NCBI RefSeq assembly: GCF_030815485.1
Contig: NZ_JAUSWV010000002.1
Coordinates: 2,728,001-2,792,000, forward strand
Origin: Streptomyces rishiriensis
GTDB lineage: Bacteria > Actinomycetota > Actinomycetes > Streptomycetales > Streptomycetaceae
DNA length: 64,000 nucleotides
Direction of reading: 5' to 3'
Below the pieces are notes generated by a model, which saw only the letters and a list, made by a program, of their open reading frames with translations, was not told the origin of the DNA and ran no database searches. Both the position numbers and the translations under genes were made by a program. This document shows positions 45,679 to 53,979 of the stretch, one piece after another; within the stretch, counting starts at the first letter, position 1, and the number at the start of each line of letters is the position of its first letter.

Positions 45679-46402
45679 GCGGGGCCCGGTCACCGAGACC
45701 GGCCTGCCGCCCCTCCCGCACGCCGTCCCGGGCGTCGGCTCCGAGCTCGAACTGCGCGCCACACGCCGCCACATCGTGGACGCCGCCGTCGAGCCGGCCG
45801 GCGCCCGGTAAGCGGTCCTCCCCACGACCGCCGCCGGCCCGGAGGACCGCACCGGCGCCCACACCGCCGGTTCGTCCCACCACCCGCACGTCCCGCGCGG
45901 GCCGGACGCCCGGCAACGCCGACCGACGCGCACGGCGAGCCGTTCGGCCGCCCGCACCTGACCGGGAAGGACGGCGGCGCACCGGCGTCCACACCGCCGG
46001 TTCGTCCACCTCCCGCACCTGGCCGGGAAGGACGGGCGGCGCGCGGGAGTTCACCGTCGAGGACATACGGCTCCCCCACCTCCTCACCGCCCGGGCCGGA
46101 CCCGCGATCGGCGACGCCCGCCGGTGCGGGACGGCCCGTCGGCGCGAGCACCGGGCCGAGGGCGCCGCCGCCGTCACCACCGCGCCGCTCACCGGCGAGT
46201 GCGCCGGCGACGGACCACGCGCGGGACCGGGCAGGCCGACGTGAGCGCGGCCTGCGTCCTGCCTGCGTCCCTTGCCACCTCGGAATTCCTTCGTTAAAAT
46301 ACGATTGCCTTATGCAAATAGAATTTCGAACGGCAAATCGGGGTCGCGCGGATCACGCAGATCTTCGCGCAGAGCGTTTATCGGAACACCGGGGGGATCG
46401 AA
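45679..46402. other. Gene-free, possibly decayed stretch at the left edge of the biosynthetic cluster
   Basis: About 720 bases without a convincing gene. It contains partial duplications: the phrase CACACCGCCGGTTCGTCC occurs at about 45860 and 45991, and CCGGGAAGGACGG at about 45962 and 46023. Short stretches look protein-like (for example ending HIVDAAVEPAGAR before the TAA at 45810-45812), suggesting gene remnants. The last 100 bases are markedly AT-richer (around 46287-46330) and probably hold the promoter of the ketosynthase operon. Confidence 0.5.
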
Positions 46403-47563
46403 TTGGGGGGTTTCCGCAGAGCCGACCGCGATCGGGCCGTGTGCATCACCGGAATGGGCTGGACCACAGCACTGGGTGACGGCCTCGACGAGGTGTGGCA
46501 GCAGCTGACGAGTGGTCGCGTCGGCATCCGGGAGTCGGCGGGTGACGGTCGTCCGCCCGCCGCCCTGCTGACGGAGGGCGGGCCGGCCGGGCCTCCGTCC
46601 GAGCGGCAGATCTCGCTCGCGGTGGCCACCGCTGCCGCCGCCCTGCGCGACGCCGGCTGCCCGGCCTGGGACGTCGACACACTGGTGCTCGGCAGCAGCC
46701 TCGGCCCGCACCTGGACGACGCCGCCGAGATCTCGCCGCACACCCTGACGTCCGCCGTCGCCGCACAGCTGGGAGTGGCCGGGTCCGCCTCGGTGAGCAC
46801 CGCCTGCTCCTCCGGCGCCGACGCCGTCCTGGCCGGCGCGGCCCTGCTCACCGGCGGCGAGGCGGAACGCTGTCTGTGCGGTGGCATCGACCTGCTCACC
46901 GACGGCAAGCTGCTCGGACACCGGGCGCTCGGCACCCTGTCGGCGTCCGGCACCGTCCGCCCCTTCGACACCGACCGTGACGGCACCCTCTTCGGCGAGG
47001 GCGCCGGCTTCCTGCTGCTGGAGACCCGGGCCTCGGCGACGGCGCGCGGCGCGCGGATCCTGGGCGAGCTGCGCGGCTGGGGCGCGTCCAACGACGGCAC
47101 GGGCCCGACCGCCCCCGACGAGAGCGGGGCCGGCGCGGTCCTCGCCGTCCGGCGCGCCCTGGCCAGGGCCGGGGCCGACCCCCGGGACATCGCGGTGATC
47201 AACGCCCACGGGACCGGCACCCGCGCCAACGACACGGCGGAGGCGGCCTGCTACGCCACGGTCTTCGGCGCGCAGTCGGAGGCGGTCGTGTTCGCCACCA
47301 AGCCGGCCTTCGGCCACACCCTCGGCGCCACCGGCGCCCTGGAGGCGATCGCCCTGCTCCTCGCGCTGCGGCACGGCACCGTGCCCCCGCTCCCGCACAC
47401 CCGCACAGTCATGCCCGAACTGACCCTGCCGCTGGCCACGGACGGGCCCCGAAAGTTCACCGGCTCCCTCGGCATCAGCCTCACCCTCGGCTTCGGCGGC
47501 TTCAACACCTGCCTGCTGCTGTCGGCCGGCGAGCGCCGGACCGTGACAGGGGGTACCGCGTGA
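46403..47563 (+). CDS. Beta-ketoacyl synthase (FabF/KAS II-like), biosynthetic cluster
   Basis: A 386-residue stand-alone ketosynthase with a complete catalytic set: Cys135 (VSTACSSGAD), His269 (NAHGTGTRAND), Lys300 and His305 (KPAFGHTLGATGALE). It would condense an acyl-ACP with malonyl-ACP. A TTG start at 46403 follows GGGGGGA; a GTG at 46439 is the alternative. It heads a four-gene unit with four-base overlaps (truncated ketosynthase-like, ligase, thioesterase), so it probably makes or extends an acyl starter for the assembly line encoded further right. Confidence 0.9.
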   Translation: MGGFRRADRDRAVCITGMGWTTALGDGLDEVWQQLTSGRVGIRESAGDGRPPAALLTEGGPAGPPSERQISLAVATAAAALRDAGCPAWDVDTLVLGSSLGPHLDDAAEISPHTLTSAVAAQLGVAGSASVSTACSSGADAVLAGAALLTGGEAERCLCGGIDLLTDGKLLGHRALGTLSASGTVRPFDTDRDGTLFGEGAGFLLLETRASATARGARILGELRGWGASNDGTGPTAPDESGAGAVLAVRRALARAGADPRDIAVINAHGTGTRANDTAEAACYATVFGAQSEAVVFATKPAFGHTLGATGALEAIALLLALRHGTVPPLPHTRTVMPELTLPLATDGPRKFTGSLGISLTLGFGGFNTCLLLSAGERRTVTGGTA

Positions 47564-48108
47564 ACCCGGCCCAGTGGTGCCCAGCGGGCGCCGTGCTCAC
47601 CGGCTCCGCCCTGGTCGAGGCCGCCGACCCGGGCACGGTCGGGCGCCGCGTCCCCGGGGTGTACGCCGACCCCGTCGCCTGGCTGATGGCCGCGGCCGTG
47701 GCGGACGCCCTGGAGAACTGCGGCGACGCCGCGCCGAACCGCCCCGAGGAGGTAGGGGTCGTCGGGGTGAGCGAGCGGGCCACGCGCCACACCCTGCGCG
47801 CGCTCGCCGGGACCGTCCCGCGCGGCCGGATCTCCCCCATGCGGTTCGCGGGCGCCGGACCGGGCTCGCTCGTCGGCGTGGTCTGCTCGGCGTTCGGCTT
47901 CCACGGGCCGGTGTCGATGCTGCCCATGCCCCTCGCCCCGGCCGTGCCGCTCACCAGAGCCCTGTGCGGCGACTGGCTGCTCGGCGACCCGCCGAGCGCC
48001 GCACACGTCCTGGTCGTCACCCACGAAGTCGACGACGAAGGCAAGCACCGGGCGCACTGCCTGGTCGTCAGTGGGCCGACGCCCACGCGGAGGCCCCACC
48101 GAACATGA
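47560..48108 (+). CDS. Truncated ketosynthase-like protein without catalytic residues
   Basis: A 182-residue protein matching only the N-terminal half of a ketosynthase (VGVVGVSERATRHTLRAL, ISPMRFAGAGPGSLVGVVCSAFGFHGPVSMLPMP). The segment that should carry the nucleophilic cysteine reads GPVSMLPMPLAPAVPL, so it cannot condense. It overlaps both neighbours (ATGA), is free of stops and keeps normal codon usage, so it is unlikely to be decay. By analogy to chain-length-factor subunits it may pair with the preceding ketosynthase, but it is much shorter than those. Confidence 0.8.
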   Translation: MNPAQWCPAGAVLTGSALVEAADPGTVGRRVPGVYADPVAWLMAAAVADALENCGDAAPNRPEEVGVVGVSERATRHTLRALAGTVPRGRISPMRFAGAGPGSLVGVVCSAFGFHGPVSMLPMPLAPAVPLTRALCGDWLLGDPPSAAHVLVVTHEVDDEGKHRAHCLVVSGPTPTRRPHRT

Positions 48109-49634
48109 CCTCGCAGAACACCACCCCACGGAACGCGACTTCACCGGGCACCACTCCACCGGGCATCACTCCACCGAGCGCGGCTTCGTCGAGCGCGACG
48201 TCGCGGAACACGTCGTCGTCGCGCACGACGGCGCCGGTCCTGGCCGATCCGCTTCTCGACCCCGGCGTCGTCGGCGACTTCCTGGACCGGGTCGAGGATC
48301 TGTCCCGTTCCGAGGATCCGGGCCGCCCGGCCGGACTGCCCGCCCTCGTCGACCGGTTCACGGCGCTGCCGGCCCCGCCCGGCGCCGTCGTCGTCATCGC
48401 GCTGCCGAACGGCATCCGGGCGCTGCGTTTCTTCTTCGCCGTCGCACTGGCCGGGCACACCCCCGTGCTGCTCTCCCCGTCCACCCCGGTCTCCCGGGTC
48501 CGCGAGGTGGCCCGCGAGCTGGGCGCCTGCGCACTGGTCCGGGCGGCGATCCGGGCGGACGCGTACGGCGTCACCGATGTCACCCGCGCCGGCGGCGCCG
48601 ATGTCGGCCTCTTCACCGGCCGGCCGTATCTGCACCACGGGCCGGGCCACGTGATCCTGATGAGCTCCGGCACCTCCGGCATGGCCACCGGGTGTCTGCA
48701 CGGCATCGACGCCCTGTTGCGCAACGCCCGCCGCCACGGCCGTTCCCTCGGCCAGCGCGCCGCCGACACCGCCCTGGTCAGCCTGCCCGTCTACTACTCC
48801 TACGCGCTGGTCGCCCAGGTCCTGGGCGGTCTGGTGCACGGCTCGCGGCTGGTCATGGCCGGACCGCCGTTCTCGGTGGCCGACTACCTGGCCACGGTCG
48901 CCGGCCGGGGGGTCACCCTCTCCTCGCTCACCCCGAGCCTGGTCAAGTCCGTCGTCACCGCGGGCGGCGAACTGCCCTCGCCGCTGCGCACGCTGACCGT
49001 GGGCGGTCAGGCGCTGGACCCGTCGTACGTCTCCCGCCTGCTGAAACTCAATCCCGAGCTGGGGTTGTACATCACCTACGGGCTGACCGAGGCCGGACCG
49101 CGGGTGTCCACCCTCGCCGCCCACCGGGAGCCTCCGCACCGGCACGGATCGGTGGGCGTGCCGCTGGACGGCGTCGAGGTGCTCACGCGGCCGACCGACA
49201 CCGGGGAGCGCGAACTGCTCGTGCGCTCCGACACCGTCTACCGCAGGCGGGTCGGCGAGCCCGCGCCGTCCAAGCGCGGCGATCTGATCGAGCCGGGGCT
49301 GCTGGCCACCGGCGACATCGGGCACGTCGACGACGACGGGTACGTGTACGTGCACGGCCGCTCCTCGGACTTCGCGATGGTGCGCGGCGAGAAGGTGTCG
49401 ACCGCGACGGTGCGCCGCGCCGCCGAGTCCCTGCCCGGGGTGGTCCGTGCCGCGACCAGGATCGCCGTCGTGGACGACGACTCCGCCGTCCTCGAGCTCG
49501 ACGTCTTCGTCGACGACGCCGTACCGCCCTCCGAGGCGGAGATGCGACGGCATCTGCGGTCCCTGCTGACCCGTAACGAGCTGCCGGTGACGGTCCGGAT
49601 CCAGCCGCTTCGCGCGGGCGAGCACCACAAGTGA
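48105..49634 (+). CDS. AMP-dependent acyl/aryl ligase with unusual core motif
   Basis: A 509-residue member of the ANL superfamily. The first 45 residues are a Thr/Ser/Pro repeat leader. The A3 loop reads ILMSSGTSGMATGC (usually YTSGTTGxPKG), lacking the lysine; A5 is YGLTEAGPR; A7 TGDIGHVDDDGYVYVHGR; hinge FAMVRGEKVS. The C-terminal lysine falls at the very end (RAGEHHK). It probably activates a carboxylic acid for loading on a carrier protein. ATGA overlap upstream and GTGA overlap with the thioesterase show coupled translation. Confidence 0.83.
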   Translation: MTSQNTTPRNATSPGTTPPGITPPSAASSSATSRNTSSSRTTAPVLADPLLDPGVVGDFLDRVEDLSRSEDPGRPAGLPALVDRFTALPAPPGAVVVIALPNGIRALRFFFAVALAGHTPVLLSPSTPVSRVREVARELGACALVRAAIRADAYGVTDVTRAGGADVGLFTGRPYLHHGPGHVILMSSGTSGMATGCLHGIDALLRNARRHGRSLGQRAADTALVSLPVYYSYALVAQVLGGLVHGSRLVMAGPPFSVADYLATVAGRGVTLSSLTPSLVKSVVTAGGELPSPLRTLTVGGQALDPSYVSRLLKLNPELGLYITYGLTEAGPRVSTLAAHREPPHRHGSVGVPLDGVEVLTRPTDTGERELLVRSDTVYRRRVGEPAPSKRGDLIEPGLLATGDIGHVDDDGYVYVHGRSSDFAMVRGEKVSTATVRRAAESLPGVVRAATRIAVVDDDSAVLELDVFVDDAVPPSEAEMRRHLRSLLTRNELPVTVRIQPLRAGEHHK

Positions 49635-50353
49635 CGGGCCCGGAACCGCTCACCCTGTACTGCGTGCCGCACGCCGGCGGTTCGGCGCGCAGCTTCGTGC
49701 GCTGGCGACGCGAGCTGCCGGCCGGTCTGTGCGCCCGGCCGCTGGAGATCGCGGGCAAGGGTCTGCGCTCCCGTGAGCCGCGGGCGGCGACCCTGCGGAC
49801 GGCCGCCGCCGACCTCGCCCTCCGCGTGGATCCGCCCGGCCGGTACGCGCTCCTCGGGCACAGCATGGGCGGCCTGCTCGCCTACGAGACGGCTCTCGCC
49901 CTGCAGGACCTGGGCCGGCCCGCGCCCGAGTTCGTCGTGGTCGCCGCCGCCCGGCCGCCCCACCTTCTCGGAACCTCCCCCTACGGCCCCCTGCTCGCTC
50001 TGGGCGACGACGCCCTGCTCGACGCCCTCGCGGAGAACGGCCGGATCCCGAGGGAGGTACGCCGGTCACCGATGCGGCACCAGTTCGTGCCGGTCATCCG
50101 CGGCGACCTCGCGCTGCTCGCCGGCCACCGCCCCGACCCCGAGCCGCGGCCCCTGCCGAGCGACCTCGTCGTCTGGTACGGCGGCGGTGACGCGGACACC
50201 CCGCCCGAGGTGATGGCCGGCTGGCGGCACTACACCCGGCGCACGCACGTCGGCGAAGCCTTCGCCGGCGGCCACTTCTTCCTCCATGAACGCTTCGAGG
50301 AGGTCGCGGCCCGGCTGCTGGACCTGGCCGCGCAGCAGCGAGCGGACCGCTGA
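49631..50353 (+). CDS. Type II thioesterase
   Basis: A 240-residue alpha/beta hydrolase of the GrsT/RifR class. The nucleophile lies in LLGHSMGGLLAYE, the His in FAGGHFFLHER and the Asp in VWYGGGDAD. Such enzymes remove wrong or stalled acyl groups from carrier proteins. It starts with GTG overlapping the ligase stop and ends the left unit, convergent with the tryptophan-dioxygenase-like gene. Confidence 0.92.
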   Translation: MTGPEPLTLYCVPHAGGSARSFVRWRRELPAGLCARPLEIAGKGLRSREPRAATLRTAAADLALRVDPPGRYALLGHSMGGLLAYETALALQDLGRPAPEFVVVAAARPPHLLGTSPYGPLLALGDDALLDALAENGRIPREVRRSPMRHQFVPVIRGDLALLAGHRPDPEPRPLPSDLVVWYGGGDADTPPEVMAGWRHYTRRTHVGEAFAGGHFFLHERFEEVAARLLDLAAQQRADR

Positions 50354-50419
50354 CCGGGACGGCCGGCGGCCCGCTCGCCGAGAGGCGGTGCCAGGAGGGG
50401 AGGTGCCGCGCAGGCGGTG

Positions 50420-51274
50420 TCAGTGCTGCACCGGGCAGCCGTTCCCGCCGCCGCGCACCGGGGCGTCGGTGTCGTGCCGGGTGCCGAGCAGCCAGTACGC
50501 GTCCTCCGCCGCCCGCCACAGTTCCGGAAAGAGCGCCAGCTGCGAGCGCGCCTCCAGGGTCGACAGGGACCGGCCGCCCAGGCTCTGCGGCAGCTCGAGC
50601 TCGTCGTCGCCCTCCTCGTTCCCCTTGCGCAGCCCGGGCTGACCGCCCAGCTGCGACCACACCATGATCAGGTGGTGCTGCTTCCAGCCGAGGACACTGC
50701 CGTCCAGCCGCAGCATCGCCTCCCGCACCAGGGCCAGCGACTGGGACGCGGGCGAGCGCGGGCCGTCGTAGCCGTCGTCCTGCTGGGCGATCACGTCCTG
50801 GAGTGACAACCCGGCGCGCTCCACCGCCTGCTCGTAGGCCTTCCACACCGGACGGGCCACCCGCCGCAGATTGCGGTAGCCGGGCGAGTCCAGGCCGGTG
50901 GCGTCCTCGGGCAGCGCGTTGCGCATCATCAGCAGGCTGTGCTGCGGCAGGTGGTCGGTGAGCAGCCGCACCGCCTGGACGGTGACCTCGCTGAGCCCGG
51001 TGGCCCGGTCGAACATGCGGACCGCCTGGTGGTACCGGTCCTGGTCCAGGTGTCCGATCGCCCGGCGCAGCTCGTAGTGGACCTGGACCCAGGCGTACTC
51101 GGTGATGAGGTGGGTGACCTGGAAGAAGCGCTGGTCGGGGTGTTCCGTCTCGCTCTCCGGGACCAGTGCGCCGAGTGCGTCGGTGAGGTGCAGGACGTTC
51201 TCGTAGTTGCTGCCCCGGTCGAAGTCGTAGGAGAGCAGGGCGTTGGGCTCGTCCGGGTTCAGCGAGCGCTTCAC
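50420..51274 (-). CDS. Divergent tryptophan 2,3-dioxygenase-superfamily haem protein
   Basis: A 284-residue TDO-fold protein. His55 (FFQVTHLITEYAW) aligns with the distal active-site His, and His200/His201 (GWKQHHLIMVW) with the haem-ligand region. The canonical THQ...ELWF motif is changed, and the GTGGSSG substrate loop after the haem His is replaced by GLRKGNEEGD. It is therefore not an ordinary kynurenine-forming TDO. Homologues in secondary metabolism include MarE, which makes a 2-oxindole from beta-methyltryptophan. With the beta-methyltryptophan-type genes directly upstream, an oxidation of that amino acid is the favoured role (inference). GTGA overlap with the methyltransferase gene. 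Confidence 0.85.
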   Translation of the reverse strand: MKRSLNPDEPNALLSYDFDRGSNYENVLHLTDALGALVPESETEHPDQRFFQVTHLITEYAWVQVHYELRRAIGHLDQDRYHQAVRMFDRATGLSEVTVQAVRLLTDHLPQHSLLMMRNALPEDATGLDSPGYRNLRRVARPVWKAYEQAVERAGLSLQDVIAQQDDGYDGPRSPASQSLALVREAMLRLDGSVLGWKQHHLIMVWSQLGGQPGLRKGNEEGDDELELPQSLGGRSLSTLEARSQLALFPELWRAAEDAYWLLGTRHDTDAPVRGGGNGCPVQH

Positions 51275-52314
51275 CGGGTCTCCTCTTTGGTGTACTCGAC
51301 CAGCCAGTGGCCGGGCAACTCGAACTTCCTGGCGTCCGTGAGGGTGAGCCCGACACCGGCGCCGAGGTCGCGCAGGTCCTCCATGCTGCGCTCGCGGCCG
51401 CCGAGCAGGACCAGCATCAGCAGGTCGGCGTAGCTCGCCATCACGGGGTCCTTGCCGCTGTCCAGCAGCCGCTCGACGACCACGACCCGCCCGCCGGGGA
51501 CGAGCGCCGCCGAGCAGCGGCCGAGGATGCGGGCGGCGTCCCGGTCGCTCCAGTTGTGCAGCGTGTTGGCGATCAGGTAGACGTCGCCGCCGGCGGGCAT
51601 CGGCTCGAAGAAGCTGCCCGCGACCAGCTCGCAGCGGTCGGACACCGGGGCGGTGATCCCGGCGGCCTCGTCGATCACGCTCGGCAGCTCCAGCAGCGTG
51701 CCGCGCAGCGCCGGGTGCTCGGTGAGCAGCTTCAGCAGCAGGGAGCCGTTGCCGCCGCCGACGTCCACGACGTGCCCCACCGACGCCCAGTCGTAGATAC
51801 GGGCCAGTTCCGGCACGAGCCGGTCCGCGATCCGGGCGATGCCCGTGTTGAAGGACTTCTCGATGTCGGGGTGCGCCTCCAGGTCCTTCCAGAAGGGCCG
51901 TCCGTGCGCCTGCTCGTACACCGGCAGACCGGTGCGTACGGCGTCCATGAGCCGGCCGACGGCCGGCTCGAAGCGGGCCTCCATGGGCCGGCTGGGGTCC
52001 TCGTAGTCCAGCCAGCGGCGCAGATTGCCCGGGTGGTCGCCGAGCAGCACCCGGCCCACGTCGGTGAGCTCGTACGTGCGCTGCCGCGACGCGGTGTCGG
52101 TGGTCTCCTCGAAGAGGCCGAGGAGGCTGACGTAGTGCAGGACGCGGCCCAGGGACTGCTCGTCGGTGCCGGTCTCGGCGGCCAGGGCGGCCGCGGTCCG
52201 GTGTCCCTGCTCGACCAGGTCGGGCAGGCGGAGTGTCGCGGTCACCCGCACGGCGGTGGGGGTGAACCCGGAGCCCAGGGCGAGGATCGTGTTCAACGGG
52301 TCTTGGCGGAACAC
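51271..52314 (-). CDS. O-methyltransferase (Methyltransf_2/Dimerisation2 type)
   Basis: A 347-residue SAM-dependent methyltransferase. An N-terminal winged-helix dimerisation region (RVTATLRLPDLVEQGHRTAAALAAETGTDEQSLGRVLHYV) precedes the SAM domain, with motif I VVDVGGGNGSLL and the catalytic-region pattern LIANTLHNWSDRDAARIL. The family methylates hydroxyl groups of small molecules. The GTG at 52314 suits the GGAGG ribosome site better than the TTG three bases upstream. It lies between the aminotransferase gene and the TDO-like gene in the same operon, so it probably tailors the oxidised amino acid. Confidence 0.88.
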   Translation of the reverse strand: MFRQDPLNTILALGSGFTPTAVRVTATLRLPDLVEQGHRTAAALAAETGTDEQSLGRVLHYVSLLGLFEETTDTASRQRTYELTDVGRVLLGDHPGNLRRWLDYEDPSRPMEARFEPAVGRLMDAVRTGLPVYEQAHGRPFWKDLEAHPDIEKSFNTGIARIADRLVPELARIYDWASVGHVVDVGGGNGSLLLKLLTEHPALRGTLLELPSVIDEAAGITAPVSDRCELVAGSFFEPMPAGGDVYLIANTLHNWSDRDAARILGRCSAALVPGGRVVVVERLLDSGKDPVMASYADLLMLVLLGGRERSMEDLRDLGAGVGLTLTDARKFELPGHWLVEYTKEETR

Positions 52315-52372
52315 CAAAAGCCTCCAGTCGTTCTCGTTCGGTCGGTCGTCCGCCGGGCGTTCCGGTGGAAAT

Positions 52373-53593
52373 TCAGGAGCATTCCTCGATCGCGTCGAGG
52401 GCGTCGAGGAACCGCGTCAGGTCCTCTTTCCCGCCGAGCGACGTGCGGAGGTAACCGGGAAATCCGAACAGTCCCGCATTGCGAACGAGAATGCCGAAAT
52501 CCGCGGCGAGACGATCCTGTGCACGGGCGCAGTCCCGGGCCGCGACGGCGACGAAGTTCGTCACGGAGGGCAGATGCGCGCGCCCCCGGCGGTCCAGCTC
52601 GCGGACGAACCAGCGCCGCCGCTCGGCGGTGGACCGGCGTACCCCGTCGACGAAGTCCCGGTCGGCGAGGGCGGCGGTCGCGGCCGCCTGCGCGAGCCGG
52701 TTCACGCTGAAGGGCAGGGCGCGCAGGGTCGCCCGCAGCCCGGCGATCAGGTCGGGCCGTCCGACGGCGTAGCCGACACGCAGCGCGGCCAGGCCGTAGG
52801 CCTTGGAGAAGGTGCGCAGCGCGACGACCGGCGCGTCCGCCTCCAGCAGGTCGCGGGCGCAGGGGAGGTCCGGGTCGGCGAACTCCATGTACGCCTCGTC
52901 GAACACCAGCGGGACCCCGCTGCGGCCGGAGACGTCGACCAGTGCGGCCAGTTCGTGCCGGGTGAGGGCCGCGCCGCTGGGGTTGTGCGGGTTGCACAGA
53001 TAGCCGATCCCGTGTGCGGGCAGCCGCTCGGCGAACCCGGCGGCGTCGACGGCCGTGCCGGCCGGCGGTACGGCGGTGCAGCCGCGCCCGATGAGTTCCA
53101 GACAGGTCCGGTAGCCGGGGAACGTGCCGTCGGTGACGAGGCCGGGAAGGCCGCGGTCGCCGAGGGTCAGGGCGGTGGCCAGGACGAGTTCGTCGCTGCC
53201 GTTGGCGACGGCGATGTGGTCCGGGCCGACGCCCCAGTGCGCGGCGAGCGCCCGCACCAGTTCCTGCCGCTCGGGATCCGGATAGACGTTGACCCGCGCC
53301 AGTTCACTCTCGGCCGCCCGGATCGCCGCCCTGCTTGCGCCGTGGGGGCTCTCGCTCAGGTGCAGCCGGATCAGATCGTCGGCGCCGGGAACACTCGCGT
53401 TGAACGCCTTGCCGACGGCCGGAGCCGCTTCCCCTGCGGTGGGGGCCCCGTGCCCGGCGGCGGCCACGTCCTCAGCGGCGGACTCCACGGGTACGGCGCC
53501 GGGGGCCGCTCGCCCGGGCGTCGGGCCCGCTTCCCCACCGCCCGCGGCCGGCGTGCCGACGGCGGAGGCCGGCTGCCCCGCCGGCGGGGTCAC
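52373..53593 (-). CDS. PLP aminotransferase, candidate for beta-methyltryptophan formation
   Basis: A 406-residue fold-type I aminotransferase (HisC-like). Core motifs: YLCNPHNPSGAAL, VFDEAYMEFADP and the PLP lysine in TFSKAYGLAALRVGYAVG. The first 65 residues are a Pro/Ala/Gly-rich extension not seen in the fold. It overlaps the cupin gene (GTGA), which overlaps the methyltransferase gene; this aminotransferase/cupin/methyltransferase trio matches the combination known to convert L-tryptophan to beta-methyltryptophan through the keto acid in maremycin and streptonigrin pathways. Substrate assignment is inference. Confidence 0.85.
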   Translation of the reverse strand: MTPPAGQPASAVGTPAAGGGEAGPTPGRAAPGAVPVESAAEDVAAAGHGAPTAGEAAPAVGKAFNASVPGADDLIRLHLSESPHGASRAAIRAAESELARVNVYPDPERQELVRALAAHWGVGPDHIAVANGSDELVLATALTLGDRGLPGLVTDGTFPGYRTCLELIGRGCTAVPPAGTAVDAAGFAERLPAHGIGYLCNPHNPSGAALTRHELAALVDVSGRSGVPLVFDEAYMEFADPDLPCARDLLEADAPVVALRTFSKAYGLAALRVGYAVGRPDLIAGLRATLRALPFSVNRLAQAAATAALADRDFVDGVRRSTAERRRWFVRELDRRGRAHLPSVTNFVAVAARDCARAQDRLAADFGILVRNAGLFGFPGYLRTSLGGKEDLTRFLDALDAIEECS

Positions 53594-53979
53594 AGGCGGT
53601 CCCCGAGGAGGACGCCGAAGCAGTAGCTGCCCACCTCCGCCTCGAGGGTCAGGAAGCAGTGCTCGCTGCCGGCCGGGATCCGCATGACGGCCGGTGAGAG
53701 CAGTTCATGACGTCTGCCGTCGAGTTGGACCTCGATGCGGGCGCCGCCCTTGTTCGGGGAGACCAGCAGGTAGAGCTCGTCGACCGGGTGGGTGTGCGGC
53801 GCGGCGACCGGCTTGCCGACCAGGGTGCTGAGTTCACCGCCGGCGAGCTGGACGGGCAGGCCGCCGAACATGTCCGCGGTGAGGTAGAAGGGCGCGGGCT
53901 GGTGATGCCCGGCCACGGCGAGGGGAATGGGCAGACCCTCCACGATCTCCGGGTCGGCGGGACATCGCTCGGTCGTCAC
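53590..53979 (-). CDS. Cupin protein, candidate stereo-switch of beta-methyltryptophan pathway
   Basis: A 129-residue single-domain cupin (APHTHPVDELYLLVSP, then RIPAGSEHCFLTLE). The metal-binding His pair (HTHP) with Glu in VDELY and the distal His in GSEHC fit cupin motifs 1 and 2. In the maremycin pathway the small cupin MarH acts with the aminotransferase to set the alpha/beta stereochemistry of the methylated keto acid. GTGA overlaps on both sides make the three-gene set obligatorily coupled. Confidence 0.83.
   Translation of the reverse strand: MTTERCPADPEIVEGLPIPLAVAGHHQPAPFYLTADMFGGLPVQLAGGELSTLVGKPVAAPHTHPVDELYLLVSPNKGGARIEVQLDGRRHELLSPAVMRIPAGSEHCFLTLEAEVGSYCFGVLLGDRL

Noticed and set aside
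45465-46244. Open plus-strand frame spanning the end of mbl and the following spacer
   Set aside because: Its first part overlaps mbl in a wrong frame and the rest is Arg/Pro-rich without ribosome site or family resemblance.
46323-46334. ATTTCGAACGGC half-site before the ketosynthase operon
   Set aside because: Only one arm of the regulon element is present and the genes are unrelated to sugar use, so it is most likely chance.
50420-51274. Assignment as an ordinary tryptophan 2,3-dioxygenase feeding kynurenine
   Set aside because: The GTGGSSG loop and ELWF segment are not conserved and no formamidase or kynureninase gene is nearby.
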